Below are positions 1-10,048 of a stretch of DNA of 64,000 bases, in pieces (the first letter of the stretch is position 1; each line of letters starts with the position of its first letter). The notes beneath the pieces are model-generated. The model made no database searches. It was not told where the DNA came from and was given only the letters and a program-made list of their open reading frames with translations. Source of the DNA: JAPOUP01 sp965199865 (GTDB taxonomy: Bacteria; Pseudomonadota; Alphaproteobacteria; Rhodobacterales; Rhodobacteraceae); contig CBDATU010000013.1 of assembly GCA_965199865.1 (NCBI GenBank), positions 1-64,000 of the forward strand, in the 5' to 3' direction. The position numbers and the translations under genes were made by a program.

Positions 1-723
1 GGTTACACGTATTTTCATTTTTCCCAGACGCTTGGCCTTCCGGTGATTGCTGGCCTGACGCTCGCCGCAAGTGTCGGCTGTGTCATGGGGCTGGCGAAGT
101 TCCTGCTGATCGTTAGGCCTCTCAAGGGCGAGCATGTTGCGGTGGAGATCTCCACCCTCATCCTTGCGGTCGTCCTGCAGGCGGGTGTCGTTCTGGTCTT
201 TGGCGACAGTTCCAAGATACTTCTGCCCATCGTACCCGGAGTGGAGCGAATCGCGGGTGCCGCCGTGCCCTATTCCAATCTGCTGGCCACCGTCGCCAGC
301 TGGATCATTCTATTGGGCCTTTACTGCTTTGTCCGCTTTACACATACCGGCCGTGCCATGCAGGCGGTTTCGATGGATGCAAAGGGGGCGGCGATCTCCG
401 GCATCGACCCGGATCGGATCAACGCCATCACCTGGATGATTTCAGGTGCGCTCGGAGCGATTGGAGGCGTTTTTTTCGCAAGCTATACGCAGCTCTATCC
501 GGGAATGTGGGTTGCGCCGCTCATCATCTCCGTCGCTGTGGTCATCGTCGGTGGGATCGGTTCCATCATCGGTACGCTCGTGGTCGCCCATATCGTTGGC
601 TTCATGGAGATCACGGTATCGGCCCTGATCGCGCCGGAACTGCGGGGCGTGTTCACGATGCTTCTGATCATTGGGGTGCTGGTTCTCCGCCCACGCGGGC
701 TGTTCGGGCGAGAGGAACTCTAG
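1..723 (+). CDS. livH: Branched-chain amino acid ABC transporter permease LivH (5' partial)
   Basis: This is the inner-membrane permease of a HAAT-family importer for branched-chain amino acids, amides or small organic acids. The frame is open from base 1, so the N-terminus lies outside the window and the GTG at 43 is internal. The visible part is a run of hydrophobic segments. It contains the cytoplasmic loop with GRAMQAVSMDAKGAA, which matches the loop in LivH proteins that contacts the ATPase subunits, and ends in the usual LRPRGLFG motif. livM follows directly after the stop codon, then livG and livF. The substrate cannot be told from sequence because the binding protein gene is not in view. 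Confidence 0.93.
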   Translation, partial: GYTYFHFSQTLGLPVIAGLTLAASVGCVMGLAKFLLIVRPLKGEHVAVEISTLILAVVLQAGVVLVFGDSSKILLPIVPGVERIAGAAVPYSNLLATVASWIILLGLYCFVRFTHTGRAMQAVSMDAKGAAISGIDPDRINAITWMISGALGAIGGVFFASYTQLYPGMWVAPLIISVAVVIVGGIGSIIGTLVVAHIVGFMEITVSALIAPELRGVFTMLLIIGVLVLRPRGLFGREEL

Positions 724-1665
724 GTGAATTTACGCTGGCATCATCTTGCCCTTTGGGCCGCTCTGATTATCGGAATGCTACTGCTGCCATACCTGGTGAG
801 CAAAGGCACCCTCCGTACGATAATCTTCGCCAACTATCTGGCGATTTTCGCGATCTCATGGGACGTGCTGTCGGGCCGCACGGGGTATGTCAGTTTTGGC
901 CATCCGTTCCTGATCGGAATCGGTGCCTATACCACCGCTATCCTGACCAAGCGCTTTGACGTTCCGGTTGAGATCTCGATCCCGCTGGCGGTGGTCGCCA
1001 CAATGATCGGCGGCCTGATCGTCCTGTTGCCTGCCCTGCGCATCAAGGGCAGTTATTTCGCTCTGGTAACGCTGGCATTCATGGAACTGATGTACCAGCT
1101 TGTCCAGGTCATCAGACCGGATCTGACCGGAGGCACGCGCGGCATGTCCGGTCTGCCGACGCTGACCCGCGGCGCGGTCAACGGTTTCTATCTGTCCACG
1201 GCGCTGATGCTCGTCACCGCGATTTCCATGTGGCTCCTGATGCGCACACGTCTAGGCACCGCGCTATCGGCGATCGGGATGAACGAGGAGAGCGTAAGGG
1301 GGTCGGGCCTTTCGGTCACGCGCCTGAAGACGTTCGCCTTTATCACCTCGGCATTCGTTGCGGGTCTTGGAGGCGCATTCTACATCCACTATCTTGGCTC
1401 GATCGCGCCGCGGGCACTGTTTGACATCAACTTTCTGTTCACGATCATCGTTGCCGCGCTCATCGGTGGTGCGGGCACCATTGTCGGCCCGCTTCTGGGG
1501 GCGTTCTTCCTGACCTTCCTGCTGGAATTCCTGCGCCCCTTCCTGCCTGGGGCGGAGCGCTATTTCGTCTATGGTGGAATAGCGCTTCTGATGTACATGT
1601 ACCGGCCGAAGGGCATCGTCGCGCTGTTCGAGGCAGGCTTTGCCAGGGCAAGGGGGAATGGATGA
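724..1665 (+). CDS. livM: Branched-chain amino acid ABC transporter permease LivM
   Basis: This is the second permease subunit of the Liv-type importer. Its 313 residues match the family length. The GTG start at 724 directly follows the livH stop, so the two genes are translationally coupled. The protein is strongly hydrophobic, with about eight to ten membrane segments. It carries the LivM signatures GRTGYVSFGH near residue 57, a LRIKGSYFALVTLAF segment, and RTRLGTALSAIGMNEE, the loop that contacts the ATPases. The C-terminus YRPKGIVALFE is typical. Its last bases overlap livG in an ATGA arrangement. Function is secure at family level only. Confidence 0.95.
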   Translation: MNLRWHHLALWAALIIGMLLLPYLVSKGTLRTIIFANYLAIFAISWDVLSGRTGYVSFGHPFLIGIGAYTTAILTKRFDVPVEISIPLAVVATMIGGLIVLLPALRIKGSYFALVTLAFMELMYQLVQVIRPDLTGGTRGMSGLPTLTRGAVNGFYLSTALMLVTAISMWLLMRTRLGTALSAIGMNEESVRGSGLSVTRLKTFAFITSAFVAGLGGAFYIHYLGSIAPRALFDINFLFTIIVAALIGGAGTIVGPLLGAFFLTFLLEFLRPFLPGAERYFVYGGIALLMYMYRPKGIVALFEAGFARARGNG

Positions 1666-2393
1666 GCGCTTCGCTGGCGGTGAGCGGGTTGGTGAAAAGA
1701 TTTGGCGGTCTTCTGGCCACCGACGATCTCAGCTTCAGGATCGAGCCCGGGGAATCGGTGGGCCTGATCGGGCCCAATGGTGCGGGCAAGACCACTGTAT
1801 TCAGTCAGATCATGGGTGAACACCGCCAGACTTCCGGCACCATCAGTCTTGACGGAGTGGAGATATCGGGACTTTCGACGCCGGCAAGGATTCGCCGGGG
1901 TGTCAGCCGCACCTATCAGGTGCCACGGCCGTTTGCGGATCTTACGGTGGCGGAGAACATTCGCGTGGGGCTTATGCCTGACAGCATCTGGGAAATGATC
2001 ACGCGTGGCGGGGACAGTGACCGAGAGAGGGAACTGGCGCTTTCGGTCGGGTTCGTCGAGGAGGATCTTGATCGGACACCCGCCGAGTTGTCCATGGGCA
2101 ATCTGCGAAAGCTGGAAATGGCGCGAACGCTGGCGACCAGGCCGAGGCTCATGCTGCTCGATGAGGTCTTTGCTGGACTTACCGCAGCCGAGATTTCGGT
2201 GATTGGTGAGCTCGTTCAGGATCTTCGTGCCAAAGGCATGACGTTTCTGATCGTCAGCCATGACCTTAAGGCTCTGGAGCCGCTCATCGACCGTGCCATC
2301 GCGATTGATCGCGGGGCGATGGTGGCGGAGGGATCGTATCAGGAAGTCATCGAGAGCCCGCAGGTGCGGGCGTCCTATCTGGGGGCGTCCTGA
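1662..2393 (+). CDS. livG: Branched-chain amino acid ABC transporter ATP-binding protein LivG
   Basis: This is one of the two cytoplasmic ATPase subunits that power the Liv-type importer. The Walker A motif GPNGAGKTT is at residues 37-45, the signature LSMGNLRKLEMAR at 143-155, Walker B LMLLDE at 163-168 and the switch histidine at 200. At 243 residues it has the normal LivG length. It overlaps livM by four bases and livF begins at the next base after its stop, so all four genes form one operon. All residues needed for ATP hydrolysis are present. Confidence 0.95.
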   Translation: MSASLAVSGLVKRFGGLLATDDLSFRIEPGESVGLIGPNGAGKTTVFSQIMGEHRQTSGTISLDGVEISGLSTPARIRRGVSRTYQVPRPFADLTVAENIRVGLMPDSIWEMITRGGDSDRERELALSVGFVEEDLDRTPAELSMGNLRKLEMARTLATRPRLMLLDEVFAGLTAAEISVIGELVQDLRAKGMTFLIVSHDLKALEPLIDRAIAIDRGAMVAEGSYQEVIESPQVRASYLGAS

Positions 2394-3098
2394 ATGGCAT
2401 ATCTGGAAATAAGTCGACTTTCCGCATTTTACGGCCGGGCCCAGGCGTTGTTCGATGTGTCCATGGATGTGGAGCAGGGCGACATCATTGCGGTCATTGG
2501 CGCCAATGGAGCTGGCAAATCGACGCTCTTTGACAGCATTATGGGGTTGACCAGGACGCAGGGAGACATCCGGCTGGAAGGCACGTCGCTCATTGGCACT
2601 GGTTCTCCCTCCATTGTCCGTCGTGGCGTTGGCTATGCGCCTGAGCGCTTCAATCTCTTTCCCTATATGTCCGTGCGGGACAATCTCCTGGTCGGTGCCT
2701 ATACCGCACGGGAGGATATCGTAAAGAACCTGAACATGGTCCATGCGCTGTTTCCGCGGCTGGAGGAGCGGGAGGGACAGGAAACCTCGACCCAGTCAGG
2801 CGGGGAGCGGCAGATGGTTTCGCTTGGGAGAGCCCTGATGACGTCTCCGACGCTGCTTCTGGTTGACGAGCCGACGATTGGGCTCGCGCCCCGGATATGC
2901 AGCGAGATCGCGGAGGTGCTAAGGCGGTTGCGCGGCGAGTTTGGCGTGACGGTCCTGATGGCTGAGCAGAACGCCAATTTCGCCCTGTCGCTGTCGGACA
3001 GGATCTACGTCCTTGAGAGTGGCCGCATCACCGCGCAGGGCACGCATGACGAACTCTCGGACGATGAAGCGCTGGCGGCGGCCTATTTCGGACATTGA
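2394..3098 (+). CDS. livF: Branched-chain amino acid ABC transporter ATP-binding protein LivF
   Basis: This is the second ATPase subunit of the importer. The Walker A motif GANGAGKST lies at residues 36-44, the signature QSGGERQM at 134-141 and Walker B LLLVDEP at 154-160. The H-loop position reads AEQN, as is usual in LivF. Its 234 residues match the family. It is the last gene of the operon, and a strong stem-loop lies about 280 bp downstream. Confidence 0.95.
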   Translation: MAYLEISRLSAFYGRAQALFDVSMDVEQGDIIAVIGANGAGKSTLFDSIMGLTRTQGDIRLEGTSLIGTGSPSIVRRGVGYAPERFNLFPYMSVRDNLLVGAYTAREDIVKNLNMVHALFPRLEEREGQETSTQSGGERQMVSLGRALMTSPTLLLVDEPTIGLAPRICSEIAEVLRRLRGEFGVTVLMAEQNANFALSLSDRIYVLESGRITAQGTHDELSDDEALAAAYFGH

Positions 3099-3379
3099 GT
3101 CCGGAATGCCTCCAGCGGAAGGGAAATTTCCTTGGACCACCCTCAGGTGCAGAACCGGCAATAGCGGAATTTTTCACTGGTTGCTGTGAACCGGTTGGGC
3201 TGTAGCGACTATCCCGTCATTCAGCAATCTGAAACCGCCACATCCCTGATGAATACTGTCGACAGGGTCAGGGAGGATGGAGGGGCGGCACCTTTGATTT
3301 GGGGCAGGACGGCGGTGTGGCCCTGACCGAAAGAGGCCGCTTCACTGGCAGGCAGGCCTGGAGATGCCAACCACAATCC

Positions 3380-3407
3380 GCACTACCGGCCGGGAGGCCG
3401 GTAGTGC
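3380..3407. terminator. 12-bp perfect stem-loop between convergent genes
   Basis: Bases 3380-3391 (GCACTACCGGCC) pair perfectly with 3396-3407 around a four-base loop. This is the strongest hairpin I noticed by eye. It lies between the rightward liv operon and the leftward symporter gene, where a shared bidirectional terminator would be expected. There is no clear T-run on either side, so it is not a textbook intrinsic terminator. I see nothing else in the 394-bp gap 3099-3492. Confidence 0.6.
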
Positions 3408-3492
3408 TAGGTTTCTCCAGTCCGAGTACCGCTGACTAACATTCCGTCGCATATGGCGGAGGATTGTGTTGGGCGGTTGGGACGGGCACCAG

Positions 3493-4869
3493 TCAGATGG
3501 GTTTACCCTCTCTGTCAAAATACTCGCGGGTAACCCGGAACACCATCGGTGCCAGCAGTAGCAGTCCGATAAGGTTTGGCACTGCCATGAGCCCGTTCAG
3601 CGTGTCCGAAAGGTTCCACACCAGGTCCACCTTCACGTTCGCGAATGACAGAGCCGCCAACACCCATAAGGCGCGGTATACCATCAGGCTCCTTTCGCTG
3701 AACAGATATTGCCAGCATCGCTCTCCGTAATACGACCATCCAAGAATGGTGGTGAAGGCGAATACCGCGAGTGCGATGGTTACGATATACTGCCCTCCTG
3801 CGATCGAGGCCTGGAAGCCGGTGGAAGTGAGTACCGCACCGGTCAGCCCGCTACCGTCGGCACCGGTCATCATCCACGCTCCGGAGGTGAGGATCACCAG
3901 CGCCGTCATCGTGCACACCACAAGGGTGTCGATGAAGGTTCCGAGCATGGCGATGATGCCCTGGCGAACCGGGCTGTTGGTCTGTGCCGCAGCGTGAGCG
4001 ATGGCAGCAGAGCCGAGCCCGGATTCGTTGGAAAACACCCCACGTGCGACACCAAAGCGAATGGCTGCGGCGACTGCCGCACCGGCAAATCCACCCGTGG
4101 CCGCGGCTGGCGTGAATGCGTGGGTGAAGATGAGGCCGATGGCCGCCGGCACTTCGGAGATGTTGATGATGATGATGAGCAACGCCGCGCCGAGATAGAG
4201 TACGATCATCGTCGGCACCAGTTTGCCGGCCACATCACCGATGCGCCGGATGCCACCGATAACCACAATGCCTACCAGCGCTGCTACCACAACGCCTGTC
4301 AGCCAGGTTGGAACGCCGAAGCTGTCCACCAATGCCGCTGCCATTGAGTTGACCTGCACTGCATTACCGATGCCGAACGCTGCAACAGCGCCGAAGATCG
4401 CGAATAGGAGCCAGAGCCATTTGCCGAGTTCGGGTGCGAATTCGCCGACTCCGTTGCGCAGGTAATACATTGGTCCGCCAACGAATTTTCCGGTGTCGTC
4501 CTTCTCGCGGTAGGTAACCGCACACACCGCCTCGGCGTATTTTGTGGCCATGCCAAACAATGCGATGAGCCACATGTAGAAAATCGCCCCCGGGCCGCCG
4601 AGGGCGATGGCGGTCGCGACTCCGGCGATGTTCCCGGTGCCGACGGTGGCCGACAGCGCCGTCATGAGCGCGTTGAAGGGTTTGACCTCGCCTTCGCCGG
4701 TGGCACCGTCCTTATCGAACAGCAGCCGGAAGCCTTATCCGACCTTGCGCCACGGCATGAACACCAGGCCAAGCGTCAGCAGCACTCCGGTTACCCCGAG
4801 CATGCCGAGCATGGGTGGCCCCCATGCGAATGCATTTACTGAGTTGATGATCGCGTTTAGTTGATCCAT
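3493..4869 (-). pseudogene. AGCS-family sodium:alanine symporter, in-frame nonsense codon
   Basis: The reading frame from ATG 4869 encodes a sodium:alanine/glycine symporter of about 458 residues with the family motif GTGNIAGVATAI and the normal C-terminus. Codon 45 (bases 4735-4737 on the minus strand) is TAA, in a place where the flanking sequence WRKVG-stop-GFRLLF suggests an original tyrosine codon. The frame is otherwise intact to 3493, so one base change inactivated the gene, or a base-call error makes it look so. Restart at the ATG at 4665 would delete the first membrane segment. The start at 4869 follows a GGGGGAAAG ribosome-binding stretch. The gene converges on the liv operon. Confidence 0.9.
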
Positions 4870-5461
4870 AGTGCTTTCCCCCTAAAAGAACCCAGATCGT
4901 GCGCCGCATTCGTAGCGGGCACCAAATGCCAATTCATCTTTTAACCCGCTAGAGTACGCGCATTATGCCTTCGTTGCAAGAGTCGATTCTTATGGCTGTC
5001 GCTAACATGCTATATGTCCGGTATCATCTGGCTTTCGAAAGAAGGAGGCATGATGAAACGGGTGGAAGTGTTTCTGGAAGTTTGAAGAGCTTCATTTGCG
5101 GCGGCAGGTCCGCCAGTTGCCGCAGGAATAGGGTGGCCGGGTTACCGGGATTGTCCGTACGCACAGTCCGGCGTTGGCAGGTCCGATCGGAGGCCAAGGC
5201 CACTCAGACATGGTCCGACGCATGAAAGGGAAAGATGGCTGTGTTCCAGATCTTCTGGACCAGAGTTCCTTCAGGGAATGGATACAGGGCCTGGCGAAGC
5301 TCGATGGGATTGGCCGGGGCAGTGAACCTGACCTTAACTGAAACTGAACGGAGAAGGCGATTCATAAGAATCTGGAATGCCGAACGGATCGTCCTGGCTT
5401 TCAGTCCGTTCCATACGCGTCGCAAAGAATTTCCTACCGATACGGCCTGCCTGTCATTTTC
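4870..5461. other. Non-coding gap, no gene recognised
   Basis: This 592-bp stretch upstream of the symporter has no reading frame that I can tie to a family. A short peptide starting MMKRVEVFLEV at about 5050, preceded by AAGGAGG, is cut by a stop after eleven residues and could be the start of a lost gene. The promoter of the symporter gene should lie near 4870-4960. Confidence 0.4.
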
Positions 5462-6758
5462 CTACGGATCCACAGGTTGGGATTCACGGCCTTCCGCGTT
5501 ATGGCCATCCGAATCCAGCCCGCCTTCCCGTATCAGAAACCTGCGCAGTGAGGGGATCGGACAGGAGTAAAGGCCATCGCCGCTGTCCTGAAGAACGCAC
5601 TTTCCAATCAGGTGGTCGAAAAAATCGTCCGCGTCCATGTTTTTCGGCAGTCGTAGCCCCCTGCCGTCGGTATCATTCGGCAGACGTTTCAGATTATCGA
5701 TTCTGTCCGTGATATCCATTCCTGACAGTCCCCGTTCCGGAATCCCCTTCAGGATCTTTGCCGTCAAAAGACCGGCTCTCCGGATTTCCGGGGACATCCG
5801 CCTTCTGTATGTCAGGATGCGGTATTCCCGATCCTTCGCCTTCGCCGCTTCGGCATTGACAAGGGAGAGCCGGCCTTCGGTCCTGAGCAGCTCGAATCCA
5901 AGCGATCTCATGCCGTTGTGCAGGTGCTGCGGCCAGCCGTCCGACTGTTCGGCAATGACGGACGGCCAGTCCACGTTCGCTCCCGTCCGGTCAACGGTGA
6001 AACGCTTCAGCATCATCTCCACCGCCTGCATGGATTCATCCCGTGACAGGCAACCGATATCGTATACACCATTGCCGACGTTCAGCCGTGACAGGCCGAT
6101 CCGGTCAAGGATTGCCGTTGAATTCCCAAGCCCGGCATAGACGGGAACGATCGGTAAGTCATAGGTGGCGAGATGCAGGGATTTCAGGATGTGTTCGGCG
6201 TCCGGCTTTACCCTCTGTATTTCGTCCACCATAAGAGAGACCGGTCGTTTCCAGCTTTTGGGTGGAAGGATCTTTTTTTAGCGCCCGGAAAGTGGCTTTC
6301 TCCGGCATTATGGAATGTCCGCGCTGCCCACCGAGTTTGGTTCCGGCAGCCCCGATGCTGTCACTGGTTTCCCGATTCCGGATGGTTCTCCATTCCTCGC
6401 TAATGTCGGACCTGACGGTTTCGGCGATCTCGGTGATGAGTCCCTCCACATCATGAAGATCCTCAACGTCAGCCTTAAGGACCATGGGCTTCGTTTTCCC
6501 ATCTTTCCATTGCTGATGCAGATGGGAAAGAATGGCGGATTTTCCGGCACCAGGGGCACCCTGCAGGACACGGGTCGGACTTTTCAGGCCGGTTTCGGTC
6601 TGTGCGTGCTGTATGGAACGTTCACAGGTACGTTCAATGTCCTGAATCTCGTATTGACGGCCAACGAAGAACGGGGCGTCCTCTCGGTCCTCCGTCTCGA
6701 CGAATTCCCTGAGCCCATCAAGATCCTGCGCAGGAGATCCGCGCTGTGAAAAGGCCAT
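5462..6758 (-). pseudogene. Stand-alone AAA ATPase (ORC1-like fold), copy 1, one frameshift
   Basis: Two overlapping frames together make one ATPase of about 430 residues. The first (6758 downward) has FFVGR and the Walker A motif GAPGAGKS. The second, in the next frame, has LMVDEIQRV (Walker B), PVYAGLGNS (sensor 1 region) and the C-terminal PIPSLRRFLI motif. The break is at the A7 run around 6268-6274. Six As would join the frames and restore the phase into PPKSWKRPVSLMVDEIQ. A sequencing indel or transcriptional slippage on A7 could explain it as well as true inactivation. Copies 2 and 3 lie at 26014 and 61739. The role of the family is unknown to me. Confidence 0.8.
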
Positions 6759-7861
6759 CGATCACTTTCCATCACCGAACATGTCCCAGACCAAGAATTG
6801 CTGAATACAAGTTGTAAAGTCAAGCCGAACAGTGGATCGGTTTGGGCTATCGTGTCTGGAACCTTTCCTTCCCCTCTCCCGGTCTTCTAGGAAATTATCC
6901 GTTAATACAGTAGGATAGGGCAGGATAATGCCGGACTGGAAGAACGTCTTCGGGAGCATCGGCTCCCTAGACTGGCAGGGGCGGCCCGCCGCGGGCTGCA
7001 TGAAACTCCGACGGTCCTCCTTCTGCCGGGGATGTGCCGTGGCGAAGGATGTATCGACATGCTGAGTTCGGGTGCATGGAGGGGAGGTATCCTCCTAAAT
7101 TCCCTGTGAGGAGGCAGAAGCTCGTGGAAGAAGAAACGGTGAATTCAAAGGCGAAAGCCTTATGGATCAGTAGTTTCTCAGTTTGGACACCCGCAAATCG
7201 GTCAGGATTTTCGTCCAGTTCATATTACGCAGGGTGCCCATTACGATGACCGCCATCGCAGCCCGTGAATCTGAACGGAGCCGTGGTGAACTGCGTGGAG
7301 TGGATGCCGTTCCGGACTTCTTTCAGGAACCCGTTCGGCAGCTGCGTGAACCTGCGCAGTCCCCCATGTTCGGAACATCAGACTGAGGCAGTACCTTCCT
7401 ATCGCACGCATCTGAAGTCTGTGCTGATGGACGGCTCTTAGGTGCCGGATGATCTGAAGTGGTTCGACTGATTGGTTAGCGAATTTCTGTTCTGACAGAT
7501 TCGACAGTAACGATGACGCCCGGGAAGGGAATTGGAGTGCACCACAATTCCAGGACAAGTGTTCAGGGAAACCGGCAGGTTACCCATCCATATCTCGTAT
7601 TGATGTGAAGTCGGCATGTTGCGGGGTGGGCATCTCATGCTGAACACTCAATGGCGCAAGCAGGACATTGACCTCGAGCAATGCGTTTACGATATTCCCG
7701 AACTCTTCACGTAGGCGATCGATTAACTGGTTGGTCAGAACCATTCCCCGCTTGGGAATATGTTGAAAGTCGGTAGACACATCCGCTTCCTGCCCATCGC
7801 TATCATGAAGACTTCGATGGGCAGTTGGAATCTCAATGACCGTCACACGGATTCCCTGCAT
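6759..7861. other. Non-coding gap of 1.1 kb
   Basis: No frame here matches a family I recognise. A 93-residue leftward frame (7580-7861) has plausible composition, with LTNQLIDRLREEFGNIVNAL in its middle, but it has no recognisable motif or ribosome-binding site and may be chance. The right edge runs directly into a transposase gene missing its front half, so part of this DNA was probably joined by IS decay. Confidence 0.4.
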
Positions 7862-8652
7862 CCATTCGCTTTACCAGTCCAGGCCTTCGCGACCGGGGTG
7901 GGGGTCGTGCTGGGCCAGGTGCGGGTCTCCGGCAGGTCAAACGAGATCACGGCGATGCCCGCGCTCCTGGACCTTCTCGACCTCAGGGGCAGGACGGTGA
8001 CCGCCGACGCGATGCATACCCAGAGGGCGACGGCGGAACAGGTCACGGCCCGTGGCGGCGATTATGTCCTGGCGCCGAGGGCAACCAGGGGAGCCTGCAC
8101 GGGGATGTGGAGAAATACATGGAGGATCCGCAGATGTCTGGAAACATTGACGTTTCCGAAGAGCTGGTGGAAAAGGGGCATGGCCGCATCGAGACCCGGC
8201 GGGCACGGGTGTGCCACGACGTGGACTGGCTGCGGGAGACCCATGACTGGCCCGGCCTGGCGGCGTTCGGGGCGGTCGACGCGACCAGGGAGACCGGGGA
8301 CGGAACGGCGGCCGGAACCCGGTACTTCATCATGAGCGGGACACTTTCGCCGGAGCGGCTGCTGACGGCGGTTCGCGCCCACTGGCGGATCGAGAACAGC
8401 CTTCACTGGGTCCTGGATGTCGCCATGAACGAGGACGGCCAGAGGAACCGGACCGGCAGCGGGCCGCAGAACCTGGCCATGATGCGGCGGATGGCGCTGA
8501 ACCTGGTGCGGTCCGCGGAGGAGCGCAAGGGGGTGTCGATGCGGGGCCGGATGAAGATGGCGGGATGGGACCATGACGTCCTGCTGGAACTGGTTCGGGC
8601 CGCCGCCAGGCTCAGCGAAGAGGCCCGGAAAGTGGAGGTTCAAAAGCGATAG
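7862..8652 (+). pseudogene. ISAs1-family transposase relic, 5' truncated and frameshifted
   Basis: The first frame carries GVVLGQVRV, SNEITAMPALLDLLDL and VTADAMHTQ, the central DDE part of ISAs1 transposases. After about base 8080 homology moves to another frame, with HGRIETRRARVCHDVDWL, HWRIENSLHWVLDVAMNED and the usual C-terminus. About the first 150 residues of a normal ISAs1 transposase are missing. Upstream sequence does not resemble it, so the element is a dead remnant. It appears more GC-rich than the flanking non-coding DNA. Confidence 0.88.
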
Positions 8653-8897
8653 CCCTAGGGGAAGTCGGGTGATGAATTGATGCGTGTCGCTCCATCGGTT
8701 ATGGAGTGAGTTCCTCGTGGTTGTACAGGATTTCGAATTCAGCACATATGTCAGGTTATGGCGTCCAATGCGCAGAATCGTCGTGAGATATCCGCGCGGG
8801 AGGCACGGCAATTGATATCAAATTTGCTGAGGAGCGATGGCTGGATGAAGCAGATCACAGTGGTTGCCACATCCGAAATGCGAACGGTTTTCTGGCC

Positions 8898-9893
8898 ATG
8901 CGTCCTGGTCCGCTGAACCTGATCACCGATGTACCCGGTCTGCGGGTCGGCAACGCGGAGGACGGGCGGTTGAAATCGGGTGTCACCGTCGTGACCGCGG
9001 ATGAGCCGTTCGTGGCTTCCTGCGCGGTGATGGGGGGAGCGCCGGGGACGCGGGAAACCGATCTTCTGGAACCTGACAGGCTCGTGCAGGCGGTGGACGC
9101 CCTAGTGCTTTCAGGTGGTTCAGCCTTCGGTCTGGACGCCGCATCCGGCGTGATGGCGGGACTGCATGAGGTGGGTCGGGGATATCAGGTCGGCGAGGCC
9201 CGCGTGCCCCTGGTACCCGCCGCGATCCTGTTCGACCTTCTCAACGGTGGTGAAAAGAACTGGGAGTCCAATCCTTACGTGGCCCTGGGTCGGGCGGCTC
9301 TGGACCGTACGGGCGAGACATTCGGAATAGGTAGCGTCGGCGCGGGAACCGGTGCGCTGACGGCGACGCTCAAGGGCGGGCTCGGCTCGGCGTCACTGGT
9401 CCTTCCAAATGGCATTGTGGTCGGCGCGCTCGTGGCCGCGAATCCGATGGGCTCGGTGACCACACCTGGCGAACGGCATTTCTGGGCGGCTCCGTTCGAG
9501 CTTGTTGGGGAATTTGGGGGGCTTGGCCCCGATCCGCGTGGAGGGCTTGGCGTGGAGATTCCGGGTGCCAGACATGCCGATCCCGACGGGCGGGCCAGCA
9601 CTACCATCGCCGTGGTCGCCACGTCGGCACGGCTCACCAAGGCGGAGGCCAAGCGCATGGCGGTCGCGGCGCATGACGGGATTGGCAGGGCGATAGTGCC
9701 CGCGCACATGCCCGGAGACGGCGATCTCGTGTTCTCGGCGGCAACCGGCTCCGCCGAAATCGATGGACAGGATTTTCCGCATGTCTGTCACGCCGCTGCG
9801 CTTTGCCTTTCGCGGGCGATCGCGCGCGGCATCTATCACGCAACACCAGCAACCTCCGACCCGTTGTCCTGCTGGAACGGCGCGGGATCCTGA
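8898..9893 (+). CDS. P1-family peptidase (DmpA/NylC-like Ntn hydrolase)
   Basis: The 331-residue protein belongs to the P1 family of self-cleaving Ntn hydrolases (DmpA aminopeptidase, BapA, NylC). It shows DVPGLRVGNAED at the N-terminus, LSGGSAFGLDAASGV near 71-85, GSVGAGTG near 145-152 and ASTTIAVVATSAR near 233-245. Family members cleave themselves before a Ser or Thr in this last motif, so Thr235 is the likely nucleophile. The preceding residue is Ser where I recall Asn in NylC. The substrate cannot be predicted from this. It stands alone, with no operon partner in the same direction. Confidence 0.85.
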   Translation: MRPGPLNLITDVPGLRVGNAEDGRLKSGVTVVTADEPFVASCAVMGGAPGTRETDLLEPDRLVQAVDALVLSGGSAFGLDAASGVMAGLHEVGRGYQVGEARVPLVPAAILFDLLNGGEKNWESNPYVALGRAALDRTGETFGIGSVGAGTGALTATLKGGLGSASLVLPNGIVVGALVAANPMGSVTTPGERHFWAAPFELVGEFGGLGPDPRGGLGVEIPGARHADPDGRASTTIAVVATSARLTKAEAKRMAVAAHDGIGRAIVPAHMPGDGDLVFSAATGSAEIDGQDFPHVCHAAALCLSRAIARGIYHATPATSDPLSCWNGAGS

Positions 9894-10048
9894 CCATTGC
9901 CCTGAAATGACGGTTCGAAGCCCGAAGTTTCGTTTGCGCGTCAGCCTGTCTGCCAATGGATTCATGACAGTCGCCTGCCAGTGACCCACTGTCCTGACAC
10001 GCTGATCGTTTTGCCAGGGGAGGTGGAAGTCGTGAACTGTGCCCTCGT

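Noticed and set aside
1569..2744. 391-codon leftward frame opposite livG and livF
   Set aside because: The plus strand encodes two clear ABC ATPases with all motifs, so this is a shadow frame.
4990..5225. Possible relic of an IS21 istA start (MMKRVEVFLEV, later LSVRTVRRW)
   Set aside because: Only a few residues fit, they lie in different frames and no further istA or istB sequence follows.
7580..7861. 93-codon leftward frame with plausible composition
   Set aside because: No ribosome-binding site, family motif or context. It abuts a truncated transposase and may be chance.
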